DNA from: CAYNRG01 sp047973125
GTDB lineage: Bacteria > Bacillota_I > Bacilli_A > Erysipelotrichales > Erysipelotrichaceae
Length of the DNA stretch: 64,000 nucleotides
Reading direction: 5' to 3'
Assembly (NCBI GenBank): GCA_047973125.1
Contig: JBKEBK010000022.1
Span: 1-64,000, forward strand
The notes under the pieces were generated by a model. The model made no database searches. It saw only the letters and a program-made list of their open reading frames with translations, and had not been told where the DNA came from. Made by a program: the position numbers and the translations under genes. Positions 16,274-24,347 of the stretch are shown piece after piece (position 1 is the first letter of the stretch; every line of letters begins with the position of its first letter).

Positions 16274-16872
16274 GCAAAAACTTAGGTCCTATTCATCATT
16301 GGCTTTATAGAAAAATTTCAATTCAAAATATGCTTGGTAATGAAATTATTAAGAATTCTGGTAATGCTTTAATATTGGGTAAAAAGACAGACCATGCTTG
16401 TGGTAAGATCAGTGATAAACCCCTTGAAGAAATTATCGATACTGATAATATTCATGGTTTTTTACAGGAGTTAGTAAATGTTGTTGAGAAAAGATTAGCA
16501 TTTGTTGCTGGGAAATTATTGAGTAATAAAATCATGTCAATTGAAGCGATGAGCAAGATTGCATATAATGTTGGTCTTCAAAATCCAATTGAGGCAGTAG
16601 GTACTACACATGAGGTTTTTAATGCCTTAAATGATATGTTGCTTGATGGGATGCCATGCGATCGTGTAAATCAAATTATTGATGAGAGTGATAGTAAAAT
16701 CTTGTGGCAACAAACAACTGATTTACATCTTCCTTTTTGGCAAGACAATAACATTGATGTTAGCAACTATTATATCTTAAGAGAAAATTTAGTACTTGGA
16801 GCACTTAATGGTACTGACTTTACTTATGGGAAAAATGAAGATAGATTTATTATTGAGAAGGTAGAAAAATGA
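16270..16872 (+). CDS. Unrecognised conserved-looking protein between DUF1858 and hemerythrin
   Basis: A 200-residue soluble protein with no family I can name. It starts SKNLGPIHHWLYRKISIQNM and contains scattered His/Cys residues that could bind metal: His9, His10, His42, Cys44, His114, Cys130 and His153 (LHLPFW). No membrane span or signal peptide is visible. It overlaps the genes on both sides by ATGA junctions, so the three proteins are made together. That context suggests a part in sensing oxygen or nitric oxide, or in iron-centre repair; this is inference from neighbours only. Confidence 0.75.
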   Translation: MSKNLGPIHHWLYRKISIQNMLGNEIIKNSGNALILGKKTDHACGKISDKPLEEIIDTDNIHGFLQELVNVVEKRLAFVAGKLLSNKIMSIEAMSKIAYNVGLQNPIEAVGTTHEVFNALNDMLLDGMPCDRVNQIIDESDSKILWQQTTDLHLPFWQDNNIDVSNYYILRENLVLGALNGTDFTYGKNEDRFIIEKVEK

Positions 16873-17426
16873 GATCAATTGATTTAATGGTAAAAGAACA
16901 TGATTACATTTTAGAAGTTATTAAAGTTGTTAGAAATGCTTGTTGTAAGATTGTTGAGAATGAAGAAGTATGTATAGAAGACTTTAAAGATGTTATTACA
17001 TTTGTAAGAGAATATGCAGATAAGCACCATCATGGTAAAGAAGAAGAAGTTTTATTTCGCGATATGGTAAATGAGCTTGGAAGTGCAGCTAAGAAACTTG
17101 TGCAAAATGGAATGTTGGTTGAGCATGATTTAGGAAGATATTATATTGCTCAATTAGAGAAGGCATTAGATGCTTATAGTAATGATAAATCTTCAATTAA
17201 TAAGTTGAATATAATTGCTAATGCCATGGCTTGGGCAGATCTTCTAGAAAGACATATCGAAAAAGAAAATCAAGTAGTTTATAATTTTGCAATTCGTAAT
17301 TTCTCAGATGAAAAGAAAAATGCAATTGATAATGAAGTTGATCAATTAGAGAGTAAAGCTACAGAAAGTGGCATTCAAGAAAAATCACTTCTAATTGTTA
17401 ATGAACTTAAGAGTAAATATCTTTAA
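16869..17426 (+). CDS. Hemerythrin-like di-iron protein
   Basis: A 185-residue HHE-domain protein. Probable iron ligands are His11 (KEHD), His53/His54 and Glu58 (DKHHHGKEEEVLF), His86 (VEHD), and His129 with Glu133 (ERHIEKEN), in the order of a four-helix hemerythrin. Such domains bind O2 or NO, or donate iron in RIC/ScdA proteins. It lacks the N-terminal DUF1858/ScdA_N domain, but that domain is encoded two genes upstream in the same unit. It ends at a clear terminator. Confidence 0.9.
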   Translation: MRSIDLMVKEHDYILEVIKVVRNACCKIVENEEVCIEDFKDVITFVREYADKHHHGKEEEVLFRDMVNELGSAAKKLVQNGMLVEHDLGRYYIAQLEKALDAYSNDKSSINKLNIIANAMAWADLLERHIEKENQVVYNFAIRNFSDEKKNAIDNEVDQLESKATESGIQEKSLLIVNELKSKYL

Positions 17427-17452
17427 AAAAACTAACATTGGTTAGTTTTTTT
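17426..17452 (+). terminator. Terminator after the hemerythrin gene
   Basis: AAAAACTAAC (17427-17436), loop ATTG, GTTAGTTTTT (17441-17450) with a T tail. Confidence 0.8.
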
Positions 17453-17484
17453 GTATTATCGTAACCTAAATTATAAATTAGGTG

Positions 17485-17490
17485 TATAAT
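17485..17490 (+). promoter_or_regulatory. -10 of nagA with adjacent inverted repeat
   Basis: TATAAT at 17485-17490 with a poor -35 (TAACCT, 17462-17467). Just upstream CCTAA (17465-17469) and TTAGG (17478-17482) form an inverted repeat that could be an operator. Confidence 0.45.
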
Positions 17491-17521
17491 AACTGTAATA
17501 GTTAGAAAAGAGGTCTAAATA

Positions 17522-18667
17522 ATGATTATTCAAAGTAAAAAGGTATGGATTGCTGGTCAATTTACTCCAGCACAAATTGAGATTGAAGAAAAGATAATAA
17601 AAAATGTTTTTGAATATGGGAAAAAGAGTGTCGATAAAGATTATGGAGATAATAGAATCCTTCCAGGATTTATCGATATTCACTGCCATGGGGCATATAC
17701 ATTTGATACCAATTATGCTCAGCCTGAAGGTTTATTAAATTGGGTTAAGAATATTCCAGGAGAAGGTGTTACAAGTTTATTGCCGACAACGATAACTGAG
17801 AGTAAAGAGGTTTTAATGAAGGCAGTAAAAAATGTTGCGAGTGTTGTAGAAGATGGAAAATATGAAGGTGCTGAAATCCTTGGTATTCATTTTGAAGGTC
17901 CATACTTAGACATGGTATATAAGGGTGCACAGCCTGAAGAGCATATTAAAAAGCCAAATGTTGAAGAGTTTAAAGAATATCAAAATGCTGCAAAAGGCTT
18001 AATTAAATACATTACAATGGCTTGTGAGCATGATGAGGACTTTGCCCTTACAAGATATGCATCAAATAATGGGGTAGTTGTAAGTATGGGTCACTCAGGA
18101 GCAACATATGAGGAAGCAATTATGGCAGTTGCAAATGGTGCTCAAAGCATGACTCATATCTTTAATGGGATGTCGCCATTTCATCATCGCAAACCAGGTC
18201 TTGTCGGCTCAGCAATGCGTTTTAGAGATGTTTTTGGGGAAGTAATTTGTGATGGTAACCATTCACATTTGGCTGCACTAAATAATTTATTTATGGCTAA
18301 GGGAAAAGATTATACTATAATGATTACCGATGCTCTTATGGCAAAGGGTTGTCCGATTGGGTCTTGTCATATGTTTGGTGGCCATGAAATTAAGATTTAT
18401 CCTGATGGTAGTGCTCACTTAACAGAAAAAGATAGCTTAGCGGGAAGTACTCTTAAAGTTAATGATGGATTAAAATTACTTGTTGAAGAGGCACTTATTC
18501 CTATTGATTATGCGATTAATTCATGTACTCTAAATCCTGCAAGATTGTTAAAGATTGATGATCACAAGGGTAAGATAATGGTAAACTATGATGCCGATCT
18601 TGTTGTACTTGATAAGGATTATCAAGTAGTTCAAACTTATACAAGAGGTATAGCATTTAATAAATAG
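17522..18667 (+). CDS. nagA: N-acetylglucosamine-6-phosphate deacetylase
   Basis: NagA removes acetate from GlcNAc-6-phosphate, feeding amino-sugar catabolism and cell-wall recycling. The 381-residue amidohydrolase has the metal motif DIHCHG (His54, His56), HFEGPYLD with the ligand Glu, VSMGHSGATYEEA, THIFNGMSPFHHRKPG, and ITDALMAKG with the catalytic Asp. The ATG follows AAAGAGGTCTAAATA. No nagB is adjacent. A MupG-like muramidase elsewhere in the window fits a wider murein-sugar recycling capacity. Confidence 0.94.
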   Translation: MIIQSKKVWIAGQFTPAQIEIEEKIIKNVFEYGKKSVDKDYGDNRILPGFIDIHCHGAYTFDTNYAQPEGLLNWVKNIPGEGVTSLLPTTITESKEVLMKAVKNVASVVEDGKYEGAEILGIHFEGPYLDMVYKGAQPEEHIKKPNVEEFKEYQNAAKGLIKYITMACEHDEDFALTRYASNNGVVVSMGHSGATYEEAIMAVANGAQSMTHIFNGMSPFHHRKPGLVGSAMRFRDVFGEVICDGNHSHLAALNNLFMAKGKDYTIMITDALMAKGCPIGSCHMFGGHEIKIYPDGSAHLTEKDSLAGSTLKVNDGLKLLVEEALIPIDYAINSCTLNPARLLKIDDHKGKIMVNYDADLVVLDKDYQVVQTYTRGIAFNK

Positions 18668-18688
18668 CTATATGAGGGGGAAAGTTTT

Positions 18689-19576
18689 TTGAAAATTAAG
18701 GACTATACATATAATTTTATTGAAATAATGTTAGATACATTATGCAACAATTCTAAAATCGAAGACATTATGGATATTGTTAATTATAATTTTAAAAATA
18801 TAAATAGTGATATCAAAAAAGCCTTTCCTAATAAAAGTACAGGACGCTTATCATTGGGCCGTGATAGAGATCGAATTTCTCCCGTTTTGAACCATTACAA
18901 ACATACATTCAGTATGTTAAGAGGCTCTAAAATAAATTATAGTGATAGAATCTTAGTTATTGATAAGTTAAAATATTCTGGGGATACGATGAATAATATA
19001 ACAATAATTTCTAATGTTTATAAGAGTGATACGCTTAATGAGCTTAAAGATTTAAATAGTGTTATTTATACAATAGGTAATTTTATCCCGGTTCCCATTA
19101 TTACAAATGGTGGTAAAATTAAGAGTTTTAATCAACATAGAGGTACATGGTCTAAAACAAAAGATTATTGGGATTTAACAATGAAATGGATTCATGAATA
19201 TTATTTTACAAAAGAATGCAATGATATATTTTTAAATGCTAATGCACTTTGGTTTGATCAATTTAATAAAAATGAAGAAGGTTGGAAGAAATTTGTTGAC
19301 TATCATTTTTTAAATGATTATGTAGATAAAGATTACAATTTGATATTGTTGTGGAGTGCTTCAGCAAAAGATAGAAATGTAGAAGATGAAGAAGATTTGA
19401 TTGAATTTAAGAGATTTTGTAAGCTAAGTCGGCTTTGTATTATTAATAGATCACTGAGAATTATCAAACACCTAAAAACGGAAAATGAGCACATAAAAAA
19501 GCTTTGTGAAGCTGAAATAAAGAAGAATAATAATGAAATTAAACTTATAAAAAATCCTATTAATGGTATTAAATAG
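18689..19576 (+). CDS. Uncharacterised cytosolic protein (possibly DUF6994-like)
   Basis: A 295-residue protein without membrane spans or signal peptide. Features are SLGRDRDRISPVLNHYKH, YTIGNFIPVP followed by QHRG, and a helical middle part (KDYWDLTMKWIHEYYF). The order of a D-SP-L-YH-like segment, a TIGN segment and an RG...D..DLT segment recalls an uncharacterised Bacillota family (DUF6994), but the match is by memory and weak. It starts with TTG after GAGGGGG, 21 bases behind nagA, so it is probably co-transcribed. The terminator stem overlaps its last codons. Confidence 0.6.
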   Translation: MKIKDYTYNFIEIMLDTLCNNSKIEDIMDIVNYNFKNINSDIKKAFPNKSTGRLSLGRDRDRISPVLNHYKHTFSMLRGSKINYSDRILVIDKLKYSGDTMNNITIISNVYKSDTLNELKDLNSVIYTIGNFIPVPIITNGGKIKSFNQHRGTWSKTKDYWDLTMKWIHEYYFTKECNDIFLNANALWFDQFNKNEEGWKKFVDYHFLNDYVDKDYNLILLWSASAKDRNVEDEEDLIEFKRFCKLSRLCIINRSLRIIKHLKTENEHIKKLCEAEIKKNNNEIKLIKNPINGIK

Positions 19577-19586
19577 GATTTTTTTT
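19551..19586 (+). terminator. Terminator of the nagA unit
   Basis: AAAATCCTATT (19551-19561) and AATAGGATTTT (19572-19582) form an 11-bp stem with a 10-base loop and a T tail, overlapping the end of the gene. Confidence 0.8.
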
Positions 19587-19612
19587 ATTGTTAATACATT
19601 TTAGATTAAAAA

Positions 19613-20047
19613 TTATTCAAATGAATGGATGGTTGCTACTCTTTCGGCATGTCTTCCACCTTCAAATTCTGCATTTAGCCATTCTTCTAGAATCATTTTT
19701 GCAAGTTCTTTACCTACGACTCTTGATCCAAGGCAAAGGATATTACTGTTATTATGTTGCTTTGATAGTTTGGCACTATATGGTTCTGAACATACACAGG
19801 CCCTTATTCCTTTTACTTTATTGCATGCTATTGAAATTCCAATTCCAGTACCACATATGGCGATTCCTAAGTCAACCTCTTTAGCAACTACTGCATCTGC
19901 AATATTTTTTCCTGCATATGCATAATTAGTACTTTCCGCTTTATTTGTACCGTAATCTACTACTTTATAACCATTTGTTTCCAAGTAATTTTTAAGCTCA
20001 TTTTTTAATTCTATTGCAGTATGGTCATTTGATATTCCTATTTTCAT
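19613..20047 (-). CDS. rpiB: Ribose-5-phosphate isomerase B
   Basis: RpiB interconverts ribose-5-phosphate and ribulose-5-phosphate. The 144-residue product has SNDHTAIELKNEL at the N-terminus, Cys65 in AICGTGIGISIACNKVKGIRA (the active-site cysteine and loop) and CLGSRVVG. The DHT triplet replaces the commoner DHA, a conservative change. It is transcribed divergently from the MATE gene and lies 2 kb from the oxidative pentose-phosphate operon whose product it would use. An allose-6-phosphate or galactose-6-phosphate isomerase is a less likely reading. Confidence 0.88.
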   Translation of the reverse strand: MKIGISNDHTAIELKNELKNYLETNGYKVVDYGTNKAESTNYAYAGKNIADAVVAKEVDLGIAICGTGIGISIACNKVKGIRACVCSEPYSAKLSKQHNNSNILCLGSRVVGKELAKMILEEWLNAEFEGGRHAERVATIHSFE

Positions 20048-20131
20048 ATTTATATACTCCTTTACATGCTATTTTACCACAAAATAAAATAATTTATCCT
20101 AAAAATACTTATGTCTTTAAAATTTTTACTA

Positions 20132-20140
20132 TGGTACAAT
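20132..20140 (+). promoter_or_regulatory. Extended -10 promoter of the MATE gene
   Basis: TGG-TACAAT with no strong -35, 27 bases before the start codon. Confidence 0.45.
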
Positions 20141-20167
20141 TATTAAATATTAAAGGAGATATTTAAA

Positions 20168-21520
20168 ATGTCTAAACTATTTGGTGATAAAAAATTTATT
20201 ATTTCTGTCTTAACAATTGCAATTCCAATAATGTTTCAACAACTAATTACTGGATCAGTTCAGTTAATTGATAATCTGATGGTAGGATCACTTGGTGATT
20301 ATGTAGTAAGTGCTGTTGGGGCATCAAATCGTTTCTATTTAATTGGTCAATCAGGAATGTTTGGTTTAAGTGTTGCTGGTAGTATTTTTGTTGCGCAATT
20401 TTATGGGGCTAGAAATAATGAAAAGACCAAGGAATGTTTTAGAGTCATTGTTTTATCGCTTTTAGTTATAGCTGCTCTTTTTACAATGGTGGCCTTCTTT
20501 TTCCCAAGTAATATTATAAATTTCTTTTATCAAGATGATATTATCAGTAAATATGGCGTAAGTTACTTATCAATTGTTGCTTTTACCTTTATACCAGTAT
20601 CAATATCATTATCTATTTCAACATCATTAAAAGCTATTGGTAAATTAAAACTTCAAATTTTTATAAGTGCTATTGCAGTAATATTAAATACAGTTTTAAA
20701 CTATTTTTTAATATTTGGAAATTTTGGATTTCCTGAACTGGGTGTTAGTGGGGCTGCAATTGCAACATTAATAGCAAGAATAGTTGAGTGTGGTTTATTT
20801 ATTTTAGCGATGATGAAAAACGATTTCGTATTTAAAACAAAGCTATCAAATATTTTTCATATCTCTAAGGGCTTAACTAAAAAAATATATATTAAAGCCT
20901 TACCATTAATGGCTAATGAAATTGGTTGGGCTTTTGGAATGGCAACACTATATATGCTTTATTCAAAGGGTGGAGCTGATGTTGGGGCTGGCTACATGGT
21001 CGCATCAACTGTTTCAGATATCTTCTTTATCTTGTTTGCTGGTATGGGTGCTGCAAGTACTGTGCTTATTGCTCAACCTCTTGGAGCAAACAATCTTGAA
21101 GAGGGAAGAAGTAATGGTTATCGTTTGATCGGATTATCAGCATTAATGTCTTTAGTTTTTGCTTTTAGTATGTTTATGTTTAGTTTTGTTATTCCATATT
21201 TATATAATGATTTATCATTTGGTGCAAAAGAGTTTGCGGTGACAATGTTGAGAATCCAAAGTATCATGTTTATCTTCTTTATGATATCAACTCAAAACTA
21301 CTTTATTTTAAGAGCAGGTGGTGATACCTTATCAACATTTATTTTTGATAGCTGTTTTATGTGGTTAATAAATATACCCGTTGTGTGGTATTTAACAATG
21401 TATACAGATCTTCCTGTTTATATTATTTTTATCTGTGGTCAAAGTGTAGAGTTTTTAAAAATTGCTTTGGGCGCCTATCTTGTAAAAAGAGAAAAATGGG
21501 TTCATAATTTAGCAAAATAA
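20168..21520 (+). CDS. MATE-family multidrug/organic cation exporter
   Basis: A 450-residue protein with twelve predicted membrane helices arranged as two six-helix bundles. The family signatures are IPIMFQQLITGSVQLIDNLMVGSLGDY near the N-terminus and ALPLMANEIGWAFGMATLYMLYSKGG at the start of the second half. MATE proteins export drugs or metabolites with Na+ or H+. The ATG follows AAAGGAGATATTTAAA. It is a single gene without a regulator next to it, so its substrate is unknown. Confidence 0.88.
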   Translation: MSKLFGDKKFIISVLTIAIPIMFQQLITGSVQLIDNLMVGSLGDYVVSAVGASNRFYLIGQSGMFGLSVAGSIFVAQFYGARNNEKTKECFRVIVLSLLVIAALFTMVAFFFPSNIINFFYQDDIISKYGVSYLSIVAFTFIPVSISLSISTSLKAIGKLKLQIFISAIAVILNTVLNYFLIFGNFGFPELGVSGAAIATLIARIVECGLFILAMMKNDFVFKTKLSNIFHISKGLTKKIYIKALPLMANEIGWAFGMATLYMLYSKGGADVGAGYMVASTVSDIFFILFAGMGAASTVLIAQPLGANNLEEGRSNGYRLIGLSALMSLVFAFSMFMFSFVIPYLYNDLSFGAKEFAVTMLRIQSIMFIFFMISTQNYFILRAGGDTLSTFIFDSCFMWLINIPVVWYLTMYTDLPVYIIFICGQSVEFLKIALGAYLVKREKWVHNLAK

Positions 21521-21571
21521 TTTAATATAATTAATGTGTCTTGAACTTTTTTAAAATCTATAAAAAAAGTA

Positions 21572-21603
21572 TTGCATTGCTTTGTAATGTATGATAATAT
21601 AAT
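21572..21603 (+). promoter_or_regulatory. Promoter of the tRNA-Asn/Glu/Lys array
   Basis: TTGCAT (21572-21577), 17 bases, TAATAT (21595-21600), embedded in ATGATAATATA followed by AAGCAC. The same box occurs before tRNA-Ser at 33901. Confidence 0.55.
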
Positions 21604-21612
21604 CAAGCACAC

Positions 21613-21688
21613 GCCTAAATAGCTCAGTCGGTAGAGCAAACGGCTGTTAACCGTTAGGTCACAGGTTCGAGTCCTGTTTTAGGCGCCA
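21613..21688 (+). tRNA. tRNA-Asn (GTT)
   Basis: A 76-base cloverleaf: acceptor GCCTAAA/TTTAGGC, anticodon loop CTGTTAA with GTT, discriminator G, and CCA encoded. Confidence 0.96.
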
Positions 21689-21695
21689 TATATAT

Positions 21696-21772
21696 GGCCC
21701 GTTGGTGAAGTGGTTTAACACAGCGCCCTTTCACGGCGTCATTCACGGGTTCGAATCCCGTACGGGTCACCA
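21696..21772 (+). tRNA. tRNA-Glu (TTC)
   Basis: Acceptor GGCCCGT/ACGGGTC, anticodon loop CTTTCAC with TTC, T arm GGGTTCGAATCCC, and CCA encoded. It lies 7 bases after tRNA-Asn. Confidence 0.95.
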
Positions 21773-21783
21773 AAATAGTGTGC

Positions 21784-21806
21784 AAAGTTCTATCTAGAAC
21801 TTTTTT
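21784..21806 (+). terminator. Hairpin with T run between tRNA-Glu and tRNA-Lys
   Basis: AAAGTTCT (21784-21791), loop ATCT, AGAACTTT (21796-21803) and a T run. It probably ends or attenuates the first part of the array, so tRNA-Lys may depend on read-through. Confidence 0.7.
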
Positions 21807-21845
21807 ATTTAATTAATATTCTCCACTTGAGAATTTAATATAGCT

Positions 21846-21921
21846 GACCCCTTAGCTCAGCTGGCAGAGCAACTGACTCTTAATCAGTGGGTCTGGAGTT
21901 CGAATCTCCAAGGGGTCACCA
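21846..21921 (+). tRNA. tRNA-Lys (CTT)
   Basis: A 76-base cloverleaf: acceptor GACCCCT/AGGGGTC, anticodon loop CTCTTAA with CTT, discriminator A, and CCA encoded. A CTT-reading Lys tRNA is the minor isoacceptor in an A-rich genome. Confidence 0.95.
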
Positions 21922-21932
21922 GTTTATAAATT

Positions 21933-21959
21933 ACAGTAATTATAAATTGCTGTTTTTTT
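21933..21959 (+). terminator. Terminator after tRNA-Lys
   Basis: ACAGTAATT (21933-21941) pairs with AATTGCTGT (21945-21953, one T-G pair), followed by T. Confidence 0.7.
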
Positions 21960-21990
21960 ATGCGTTTATTTCTTATATTTTTTTAATATG

Positions 21991-21999
21991 TGATAAAAT
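21991..21999 (+). promoter_or_regulatory. Extended -10 promoter of pgl-gnd-zwf
   Basis: TGA-TAAAAT, 18 bases before the pgl start, with no recognisable -35. Confidence 0.45.
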
Positions 22000-22017
22000 A
22001 TGTAAGAGGTGATTTTA

Positions 22018-22947
22018 ATGAGAGGATATTGTGGAACTTATACTAATAAAAAAAGTGAGGGTATCTATAGCTTTGATTTTGATGAAGATAGCGGTATTCT
22101 TTCAAATAGCAAACTATTTACTAAAATTAAAAGTCCTAAGAGTGTATGTTATGATAATGGTTACTTATTTTCAGTTTTTGAAAATGAGGAAGGTGCAGGC
22201 ATTTGTGTTATAGATGATGATGGTAATATCATCGATTCTATAATAAGTGAAAAGGCTGTTTCTTGCTTTATCTGTACTAAAGATGATTTAGTCTTTACAG
22301 CAAATTATCATGATGGCTCTTTTAGTGTCTATAGTTTTCAAAAGAAGCAGTTAAAGCTTATTTTTAGGGATATAATTAAGCCTCTAGCAGGGTGTCATCA
22401 TGTGCAGTTAATTGAAGATTTAATTCTTGTTCCATGTTTAAAACTTGATCAAATTCATGTTTATGATAATAAATTTAATAAAGTTGATATTATATCAGTA
22501 AAGAAAAATTCTGGTCCTAGAAATGGGATATATCTAAAAGATGAGAAAAGATTATTGATGCTGATGGAATTGAGTGATAGTATTGTATCGTTTGATTATA
22601 TCAATAATAAATTTGTGTATAATAAAGAGTATTCACTATTATTAGATAATGATAAGCCTTCTCAAAGTGCTGCTTTAAAAATGACTAGTAATGGATTGTT
22701 ACTAGCATCTATTAGAAAAAGAAATATTGTAAGTGTCATTAAGGATGATGTCGTTGTTCAAAATAAAAAATTGGACTCTGATCATCCAAGAGATATCTTA
22801 ATTTCTTCTAATGATAAATTTGTAATAGTAGCATCAAGAGATAGCGATATGTTAGTTTCATATGAAATAGTGAATGAGAGAATTAAAAATAAAGTTTCAG
22901 AGATCGTGGTAAATGAAGCGATATCAATCTGTTTAAAAGGAGATTAG
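22018..22947 (+). CDS. pgl: 6-phosphogluconolactonase, beta-propeller (YbhE) type
   Basis: A 309-residue beta-propeller lactonase: it starts MRGYCGTYTNKKSEGIYSFDF and shows repeated blade-like strands, PLAGCHHVQLIEDLILVPCLKLDQIHVYD, and late DHPRDILISSNDKFVIVASRDSD. The family hydrolyses 6-phosphogluconolactone. Position in front of gnd and zwf, three bases before gnd, strongly supports this over other lactonases. The ATG at 22018 is chosen for the AAGAGGTGATTTTA leader; the GTG three codons earlier lies inside that RBS. It is somewhat shorter than the usual 330-340 residues. Confidence 0.85.
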   Translation: MRGYCGTYTNKKSEGIYSFDFDEDSGILSNSKLFTKIKSPKSVCYDNGYLFSVFENEEGAGICVIDDDGNIIDSIISEKAVSCFICTKDDLVFTANYHDGSFSVYSFQKKQLKLIFRDIIKPLAGCHHVQLIEDLILVPCLKLDQIHVYDNKFNKVDIISVKKNSGPRNGIYLKDEKRLLMLMELSDSIVSFDYINNKFVYNKEYSLLLDNDKPSQSAALKMTSNGLLLASIRKRNIVSVIKDDVVVQNKKLDSDHPRDILISSNDKFVIVASRDSDMLVSYEIVNERIKNKVSEIVVNEAISICLKGD

Positions 22948-22949
22948 TA

Positions 22950-24347
22950 ATGAATAAAATTGGAATAATTGGACTTGGGGTAATGGGAAAGAGTTTAGCA
23001 CTTAATTTCTTATCGAAAGATATCAAGGTAGTTGGATATAATAGATCAGATGATGTAACTAGGCAAATGGTTGAAAAAGATTATCAAGGGTTTAAAGGGG
23101 TGTTTTCTTATCGAGAATTAATTAATAACTTAGAGCATCCAAGAAAGATCTTGTTGATGGTAAGTGCTGGAAATGCTGTTGATGATGTTCTTAATGAAAT
23201 TGTACCTTTACTAGATGAGAAAGATATAATCATTGATGGTGGTAATTCTTATTTTGAGGATACAAATCAAAGATCTGAAATTTTAATCGATCATAATATT
23301 TATTATTTTGGTCTAGGAGTTTCAGGTGGTGAAAAAGGGGCACTTGAGGGACCTTGCTTAATGCCTGGGGGACCAAGCGAGGCTTATGATCAAATTTCTT
23401 ATTTGTTAAACAAGGTAGCGGCCCAATACGATGGGGAGCCATGTTGCAAATATATTGGCCCTGCTGCTTCTAGTCATTATGTTAAAATGATTCACAACGG
23501 TATTGAATATGCAGATATGCAATTAATTGTTGAGTCTTATTTACTACTTAAAAAAGTTGGCAAGTTCTCTAATTATCAAATATCGGAAATATTTGATAAT
23601 TGGAACAGTGGTAAACAAAGAAGTTATTTAATTGAAATCACTAGTGAAATCTTAAAGGTTAAGGATAAGGAAAGTGATATTGATTTAATTGATTTAATTG
23701 TTGATAAGGCTTCACAAAAAGGAACAGGAAGAAATACATCAATTGAGGCTATTAAGCAAGATAGTAATGCATCAGTTTTAAATGCAGCTTATATTGCTAG
23801 GGTGGCTTCAAATGATCCTAGAAGGGGTATTTTCTCTAATATCATAACTGAGCCAAAGATTAAGAGTGTTGATTCAATTACTTTTGCTCAAGAAGTTAAA
23901 AAGACATATTATTTGGGTAAGATAATAGCTTATATTCAAGGTTTTGATATGATGCATAGTGCATCTAATACTTATGGTTGGAATTTGAATTTTGAAGATA
24001 TAGCTTCAATTTTTAGGGCTGGTTGCATCATTCAATCTGAGCTATTAAATAAAATTAAAGAAGCTTACATGTCTAATCATCGTTTAGATAGTTTAGCTTT
24101 AAATACTTATTTCATTGAAGAGATAAAAAGTAATCTTCAATCAGCTAGGGTGGTATCTTCAATTGCCTTATTATCAGGCATTCCAATTCCAGCAACCTTA
24201 ACAACAATTTCTTTTATTGAAGCTCTTAGAAGTAATAGTGTTGGGGCTAATTTAATTCAAGCTCAAAGAGATTATTTTGGAGCTCATACATTTAATAGAG
24301 TAGATCGTGAAGGTGATATCCATTATGAATGGGAAGAAAAATTGTAA
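22950..24347 (+). CDS. gnd: 6-phosphogluconate dehydrogenase (decarboxylating)
   Basis: Oxidises 6-phosphogluconate to ribulose-5-phosphate, CO2 and NADPH. The 465-residue product has the nucleotide loop GLGVMGKSL (8-16), GVSGGEKGALEGPCLMPGG, YVKMIHNGIEYADMQLI with the catalytic Lys, and C-terminal AQRDYFGAHTFNRVDREG. Length and motifs are those of the long, dimeric form. It follows pgl by two bases and overlaps zwf by 23. Confidence 0.95.
   Translation: MNKIGIIGLGVMGKSLALNFLSKDIKVVGYNRSDDVTRQMVEKDYQGFKGVFSYRELINNLEHPRKILLMVSAGNAVDDVLNEIVPLLDEKDIIIDGGNSYFEDTNQRSEILIDHNIYYFGLGVSGGEKGALEGPCLMPGGPSEAYDQISYLLNKVAAQYDGEPCCKYIGPAASSHYVKMIHNGIEYADMQLIVESYLLLKKVGKFSNYQISEIFDNWNSGKQRSYLIEITSEILKVKDKESDIDLIDLIVDKASQKGTGRNTSIEAIKQDSNASVLNAAYIARVASNDPRRGIFSNIITEPKIKSVDSITFAQEVKKTYYLGKIIAYIQGFDMMHSASNTYGWNLNFEDIASIFRAGCIIQSELLNKIKEAYMSNHRLDSLALNTYFIEEIKSNLQSARVVSSIALLSGIPIPATLTTISFIEALRSNSVGANLIQAQRDYFGAHTFNRVDREGDIHYEWEEKL

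Noticed and set aside
18689..19576. Calling this gene a sugar or nagA-related enzyme
   Set aside because: No catalytic motif is visible; adjacency to nagA alone does not justify a function.
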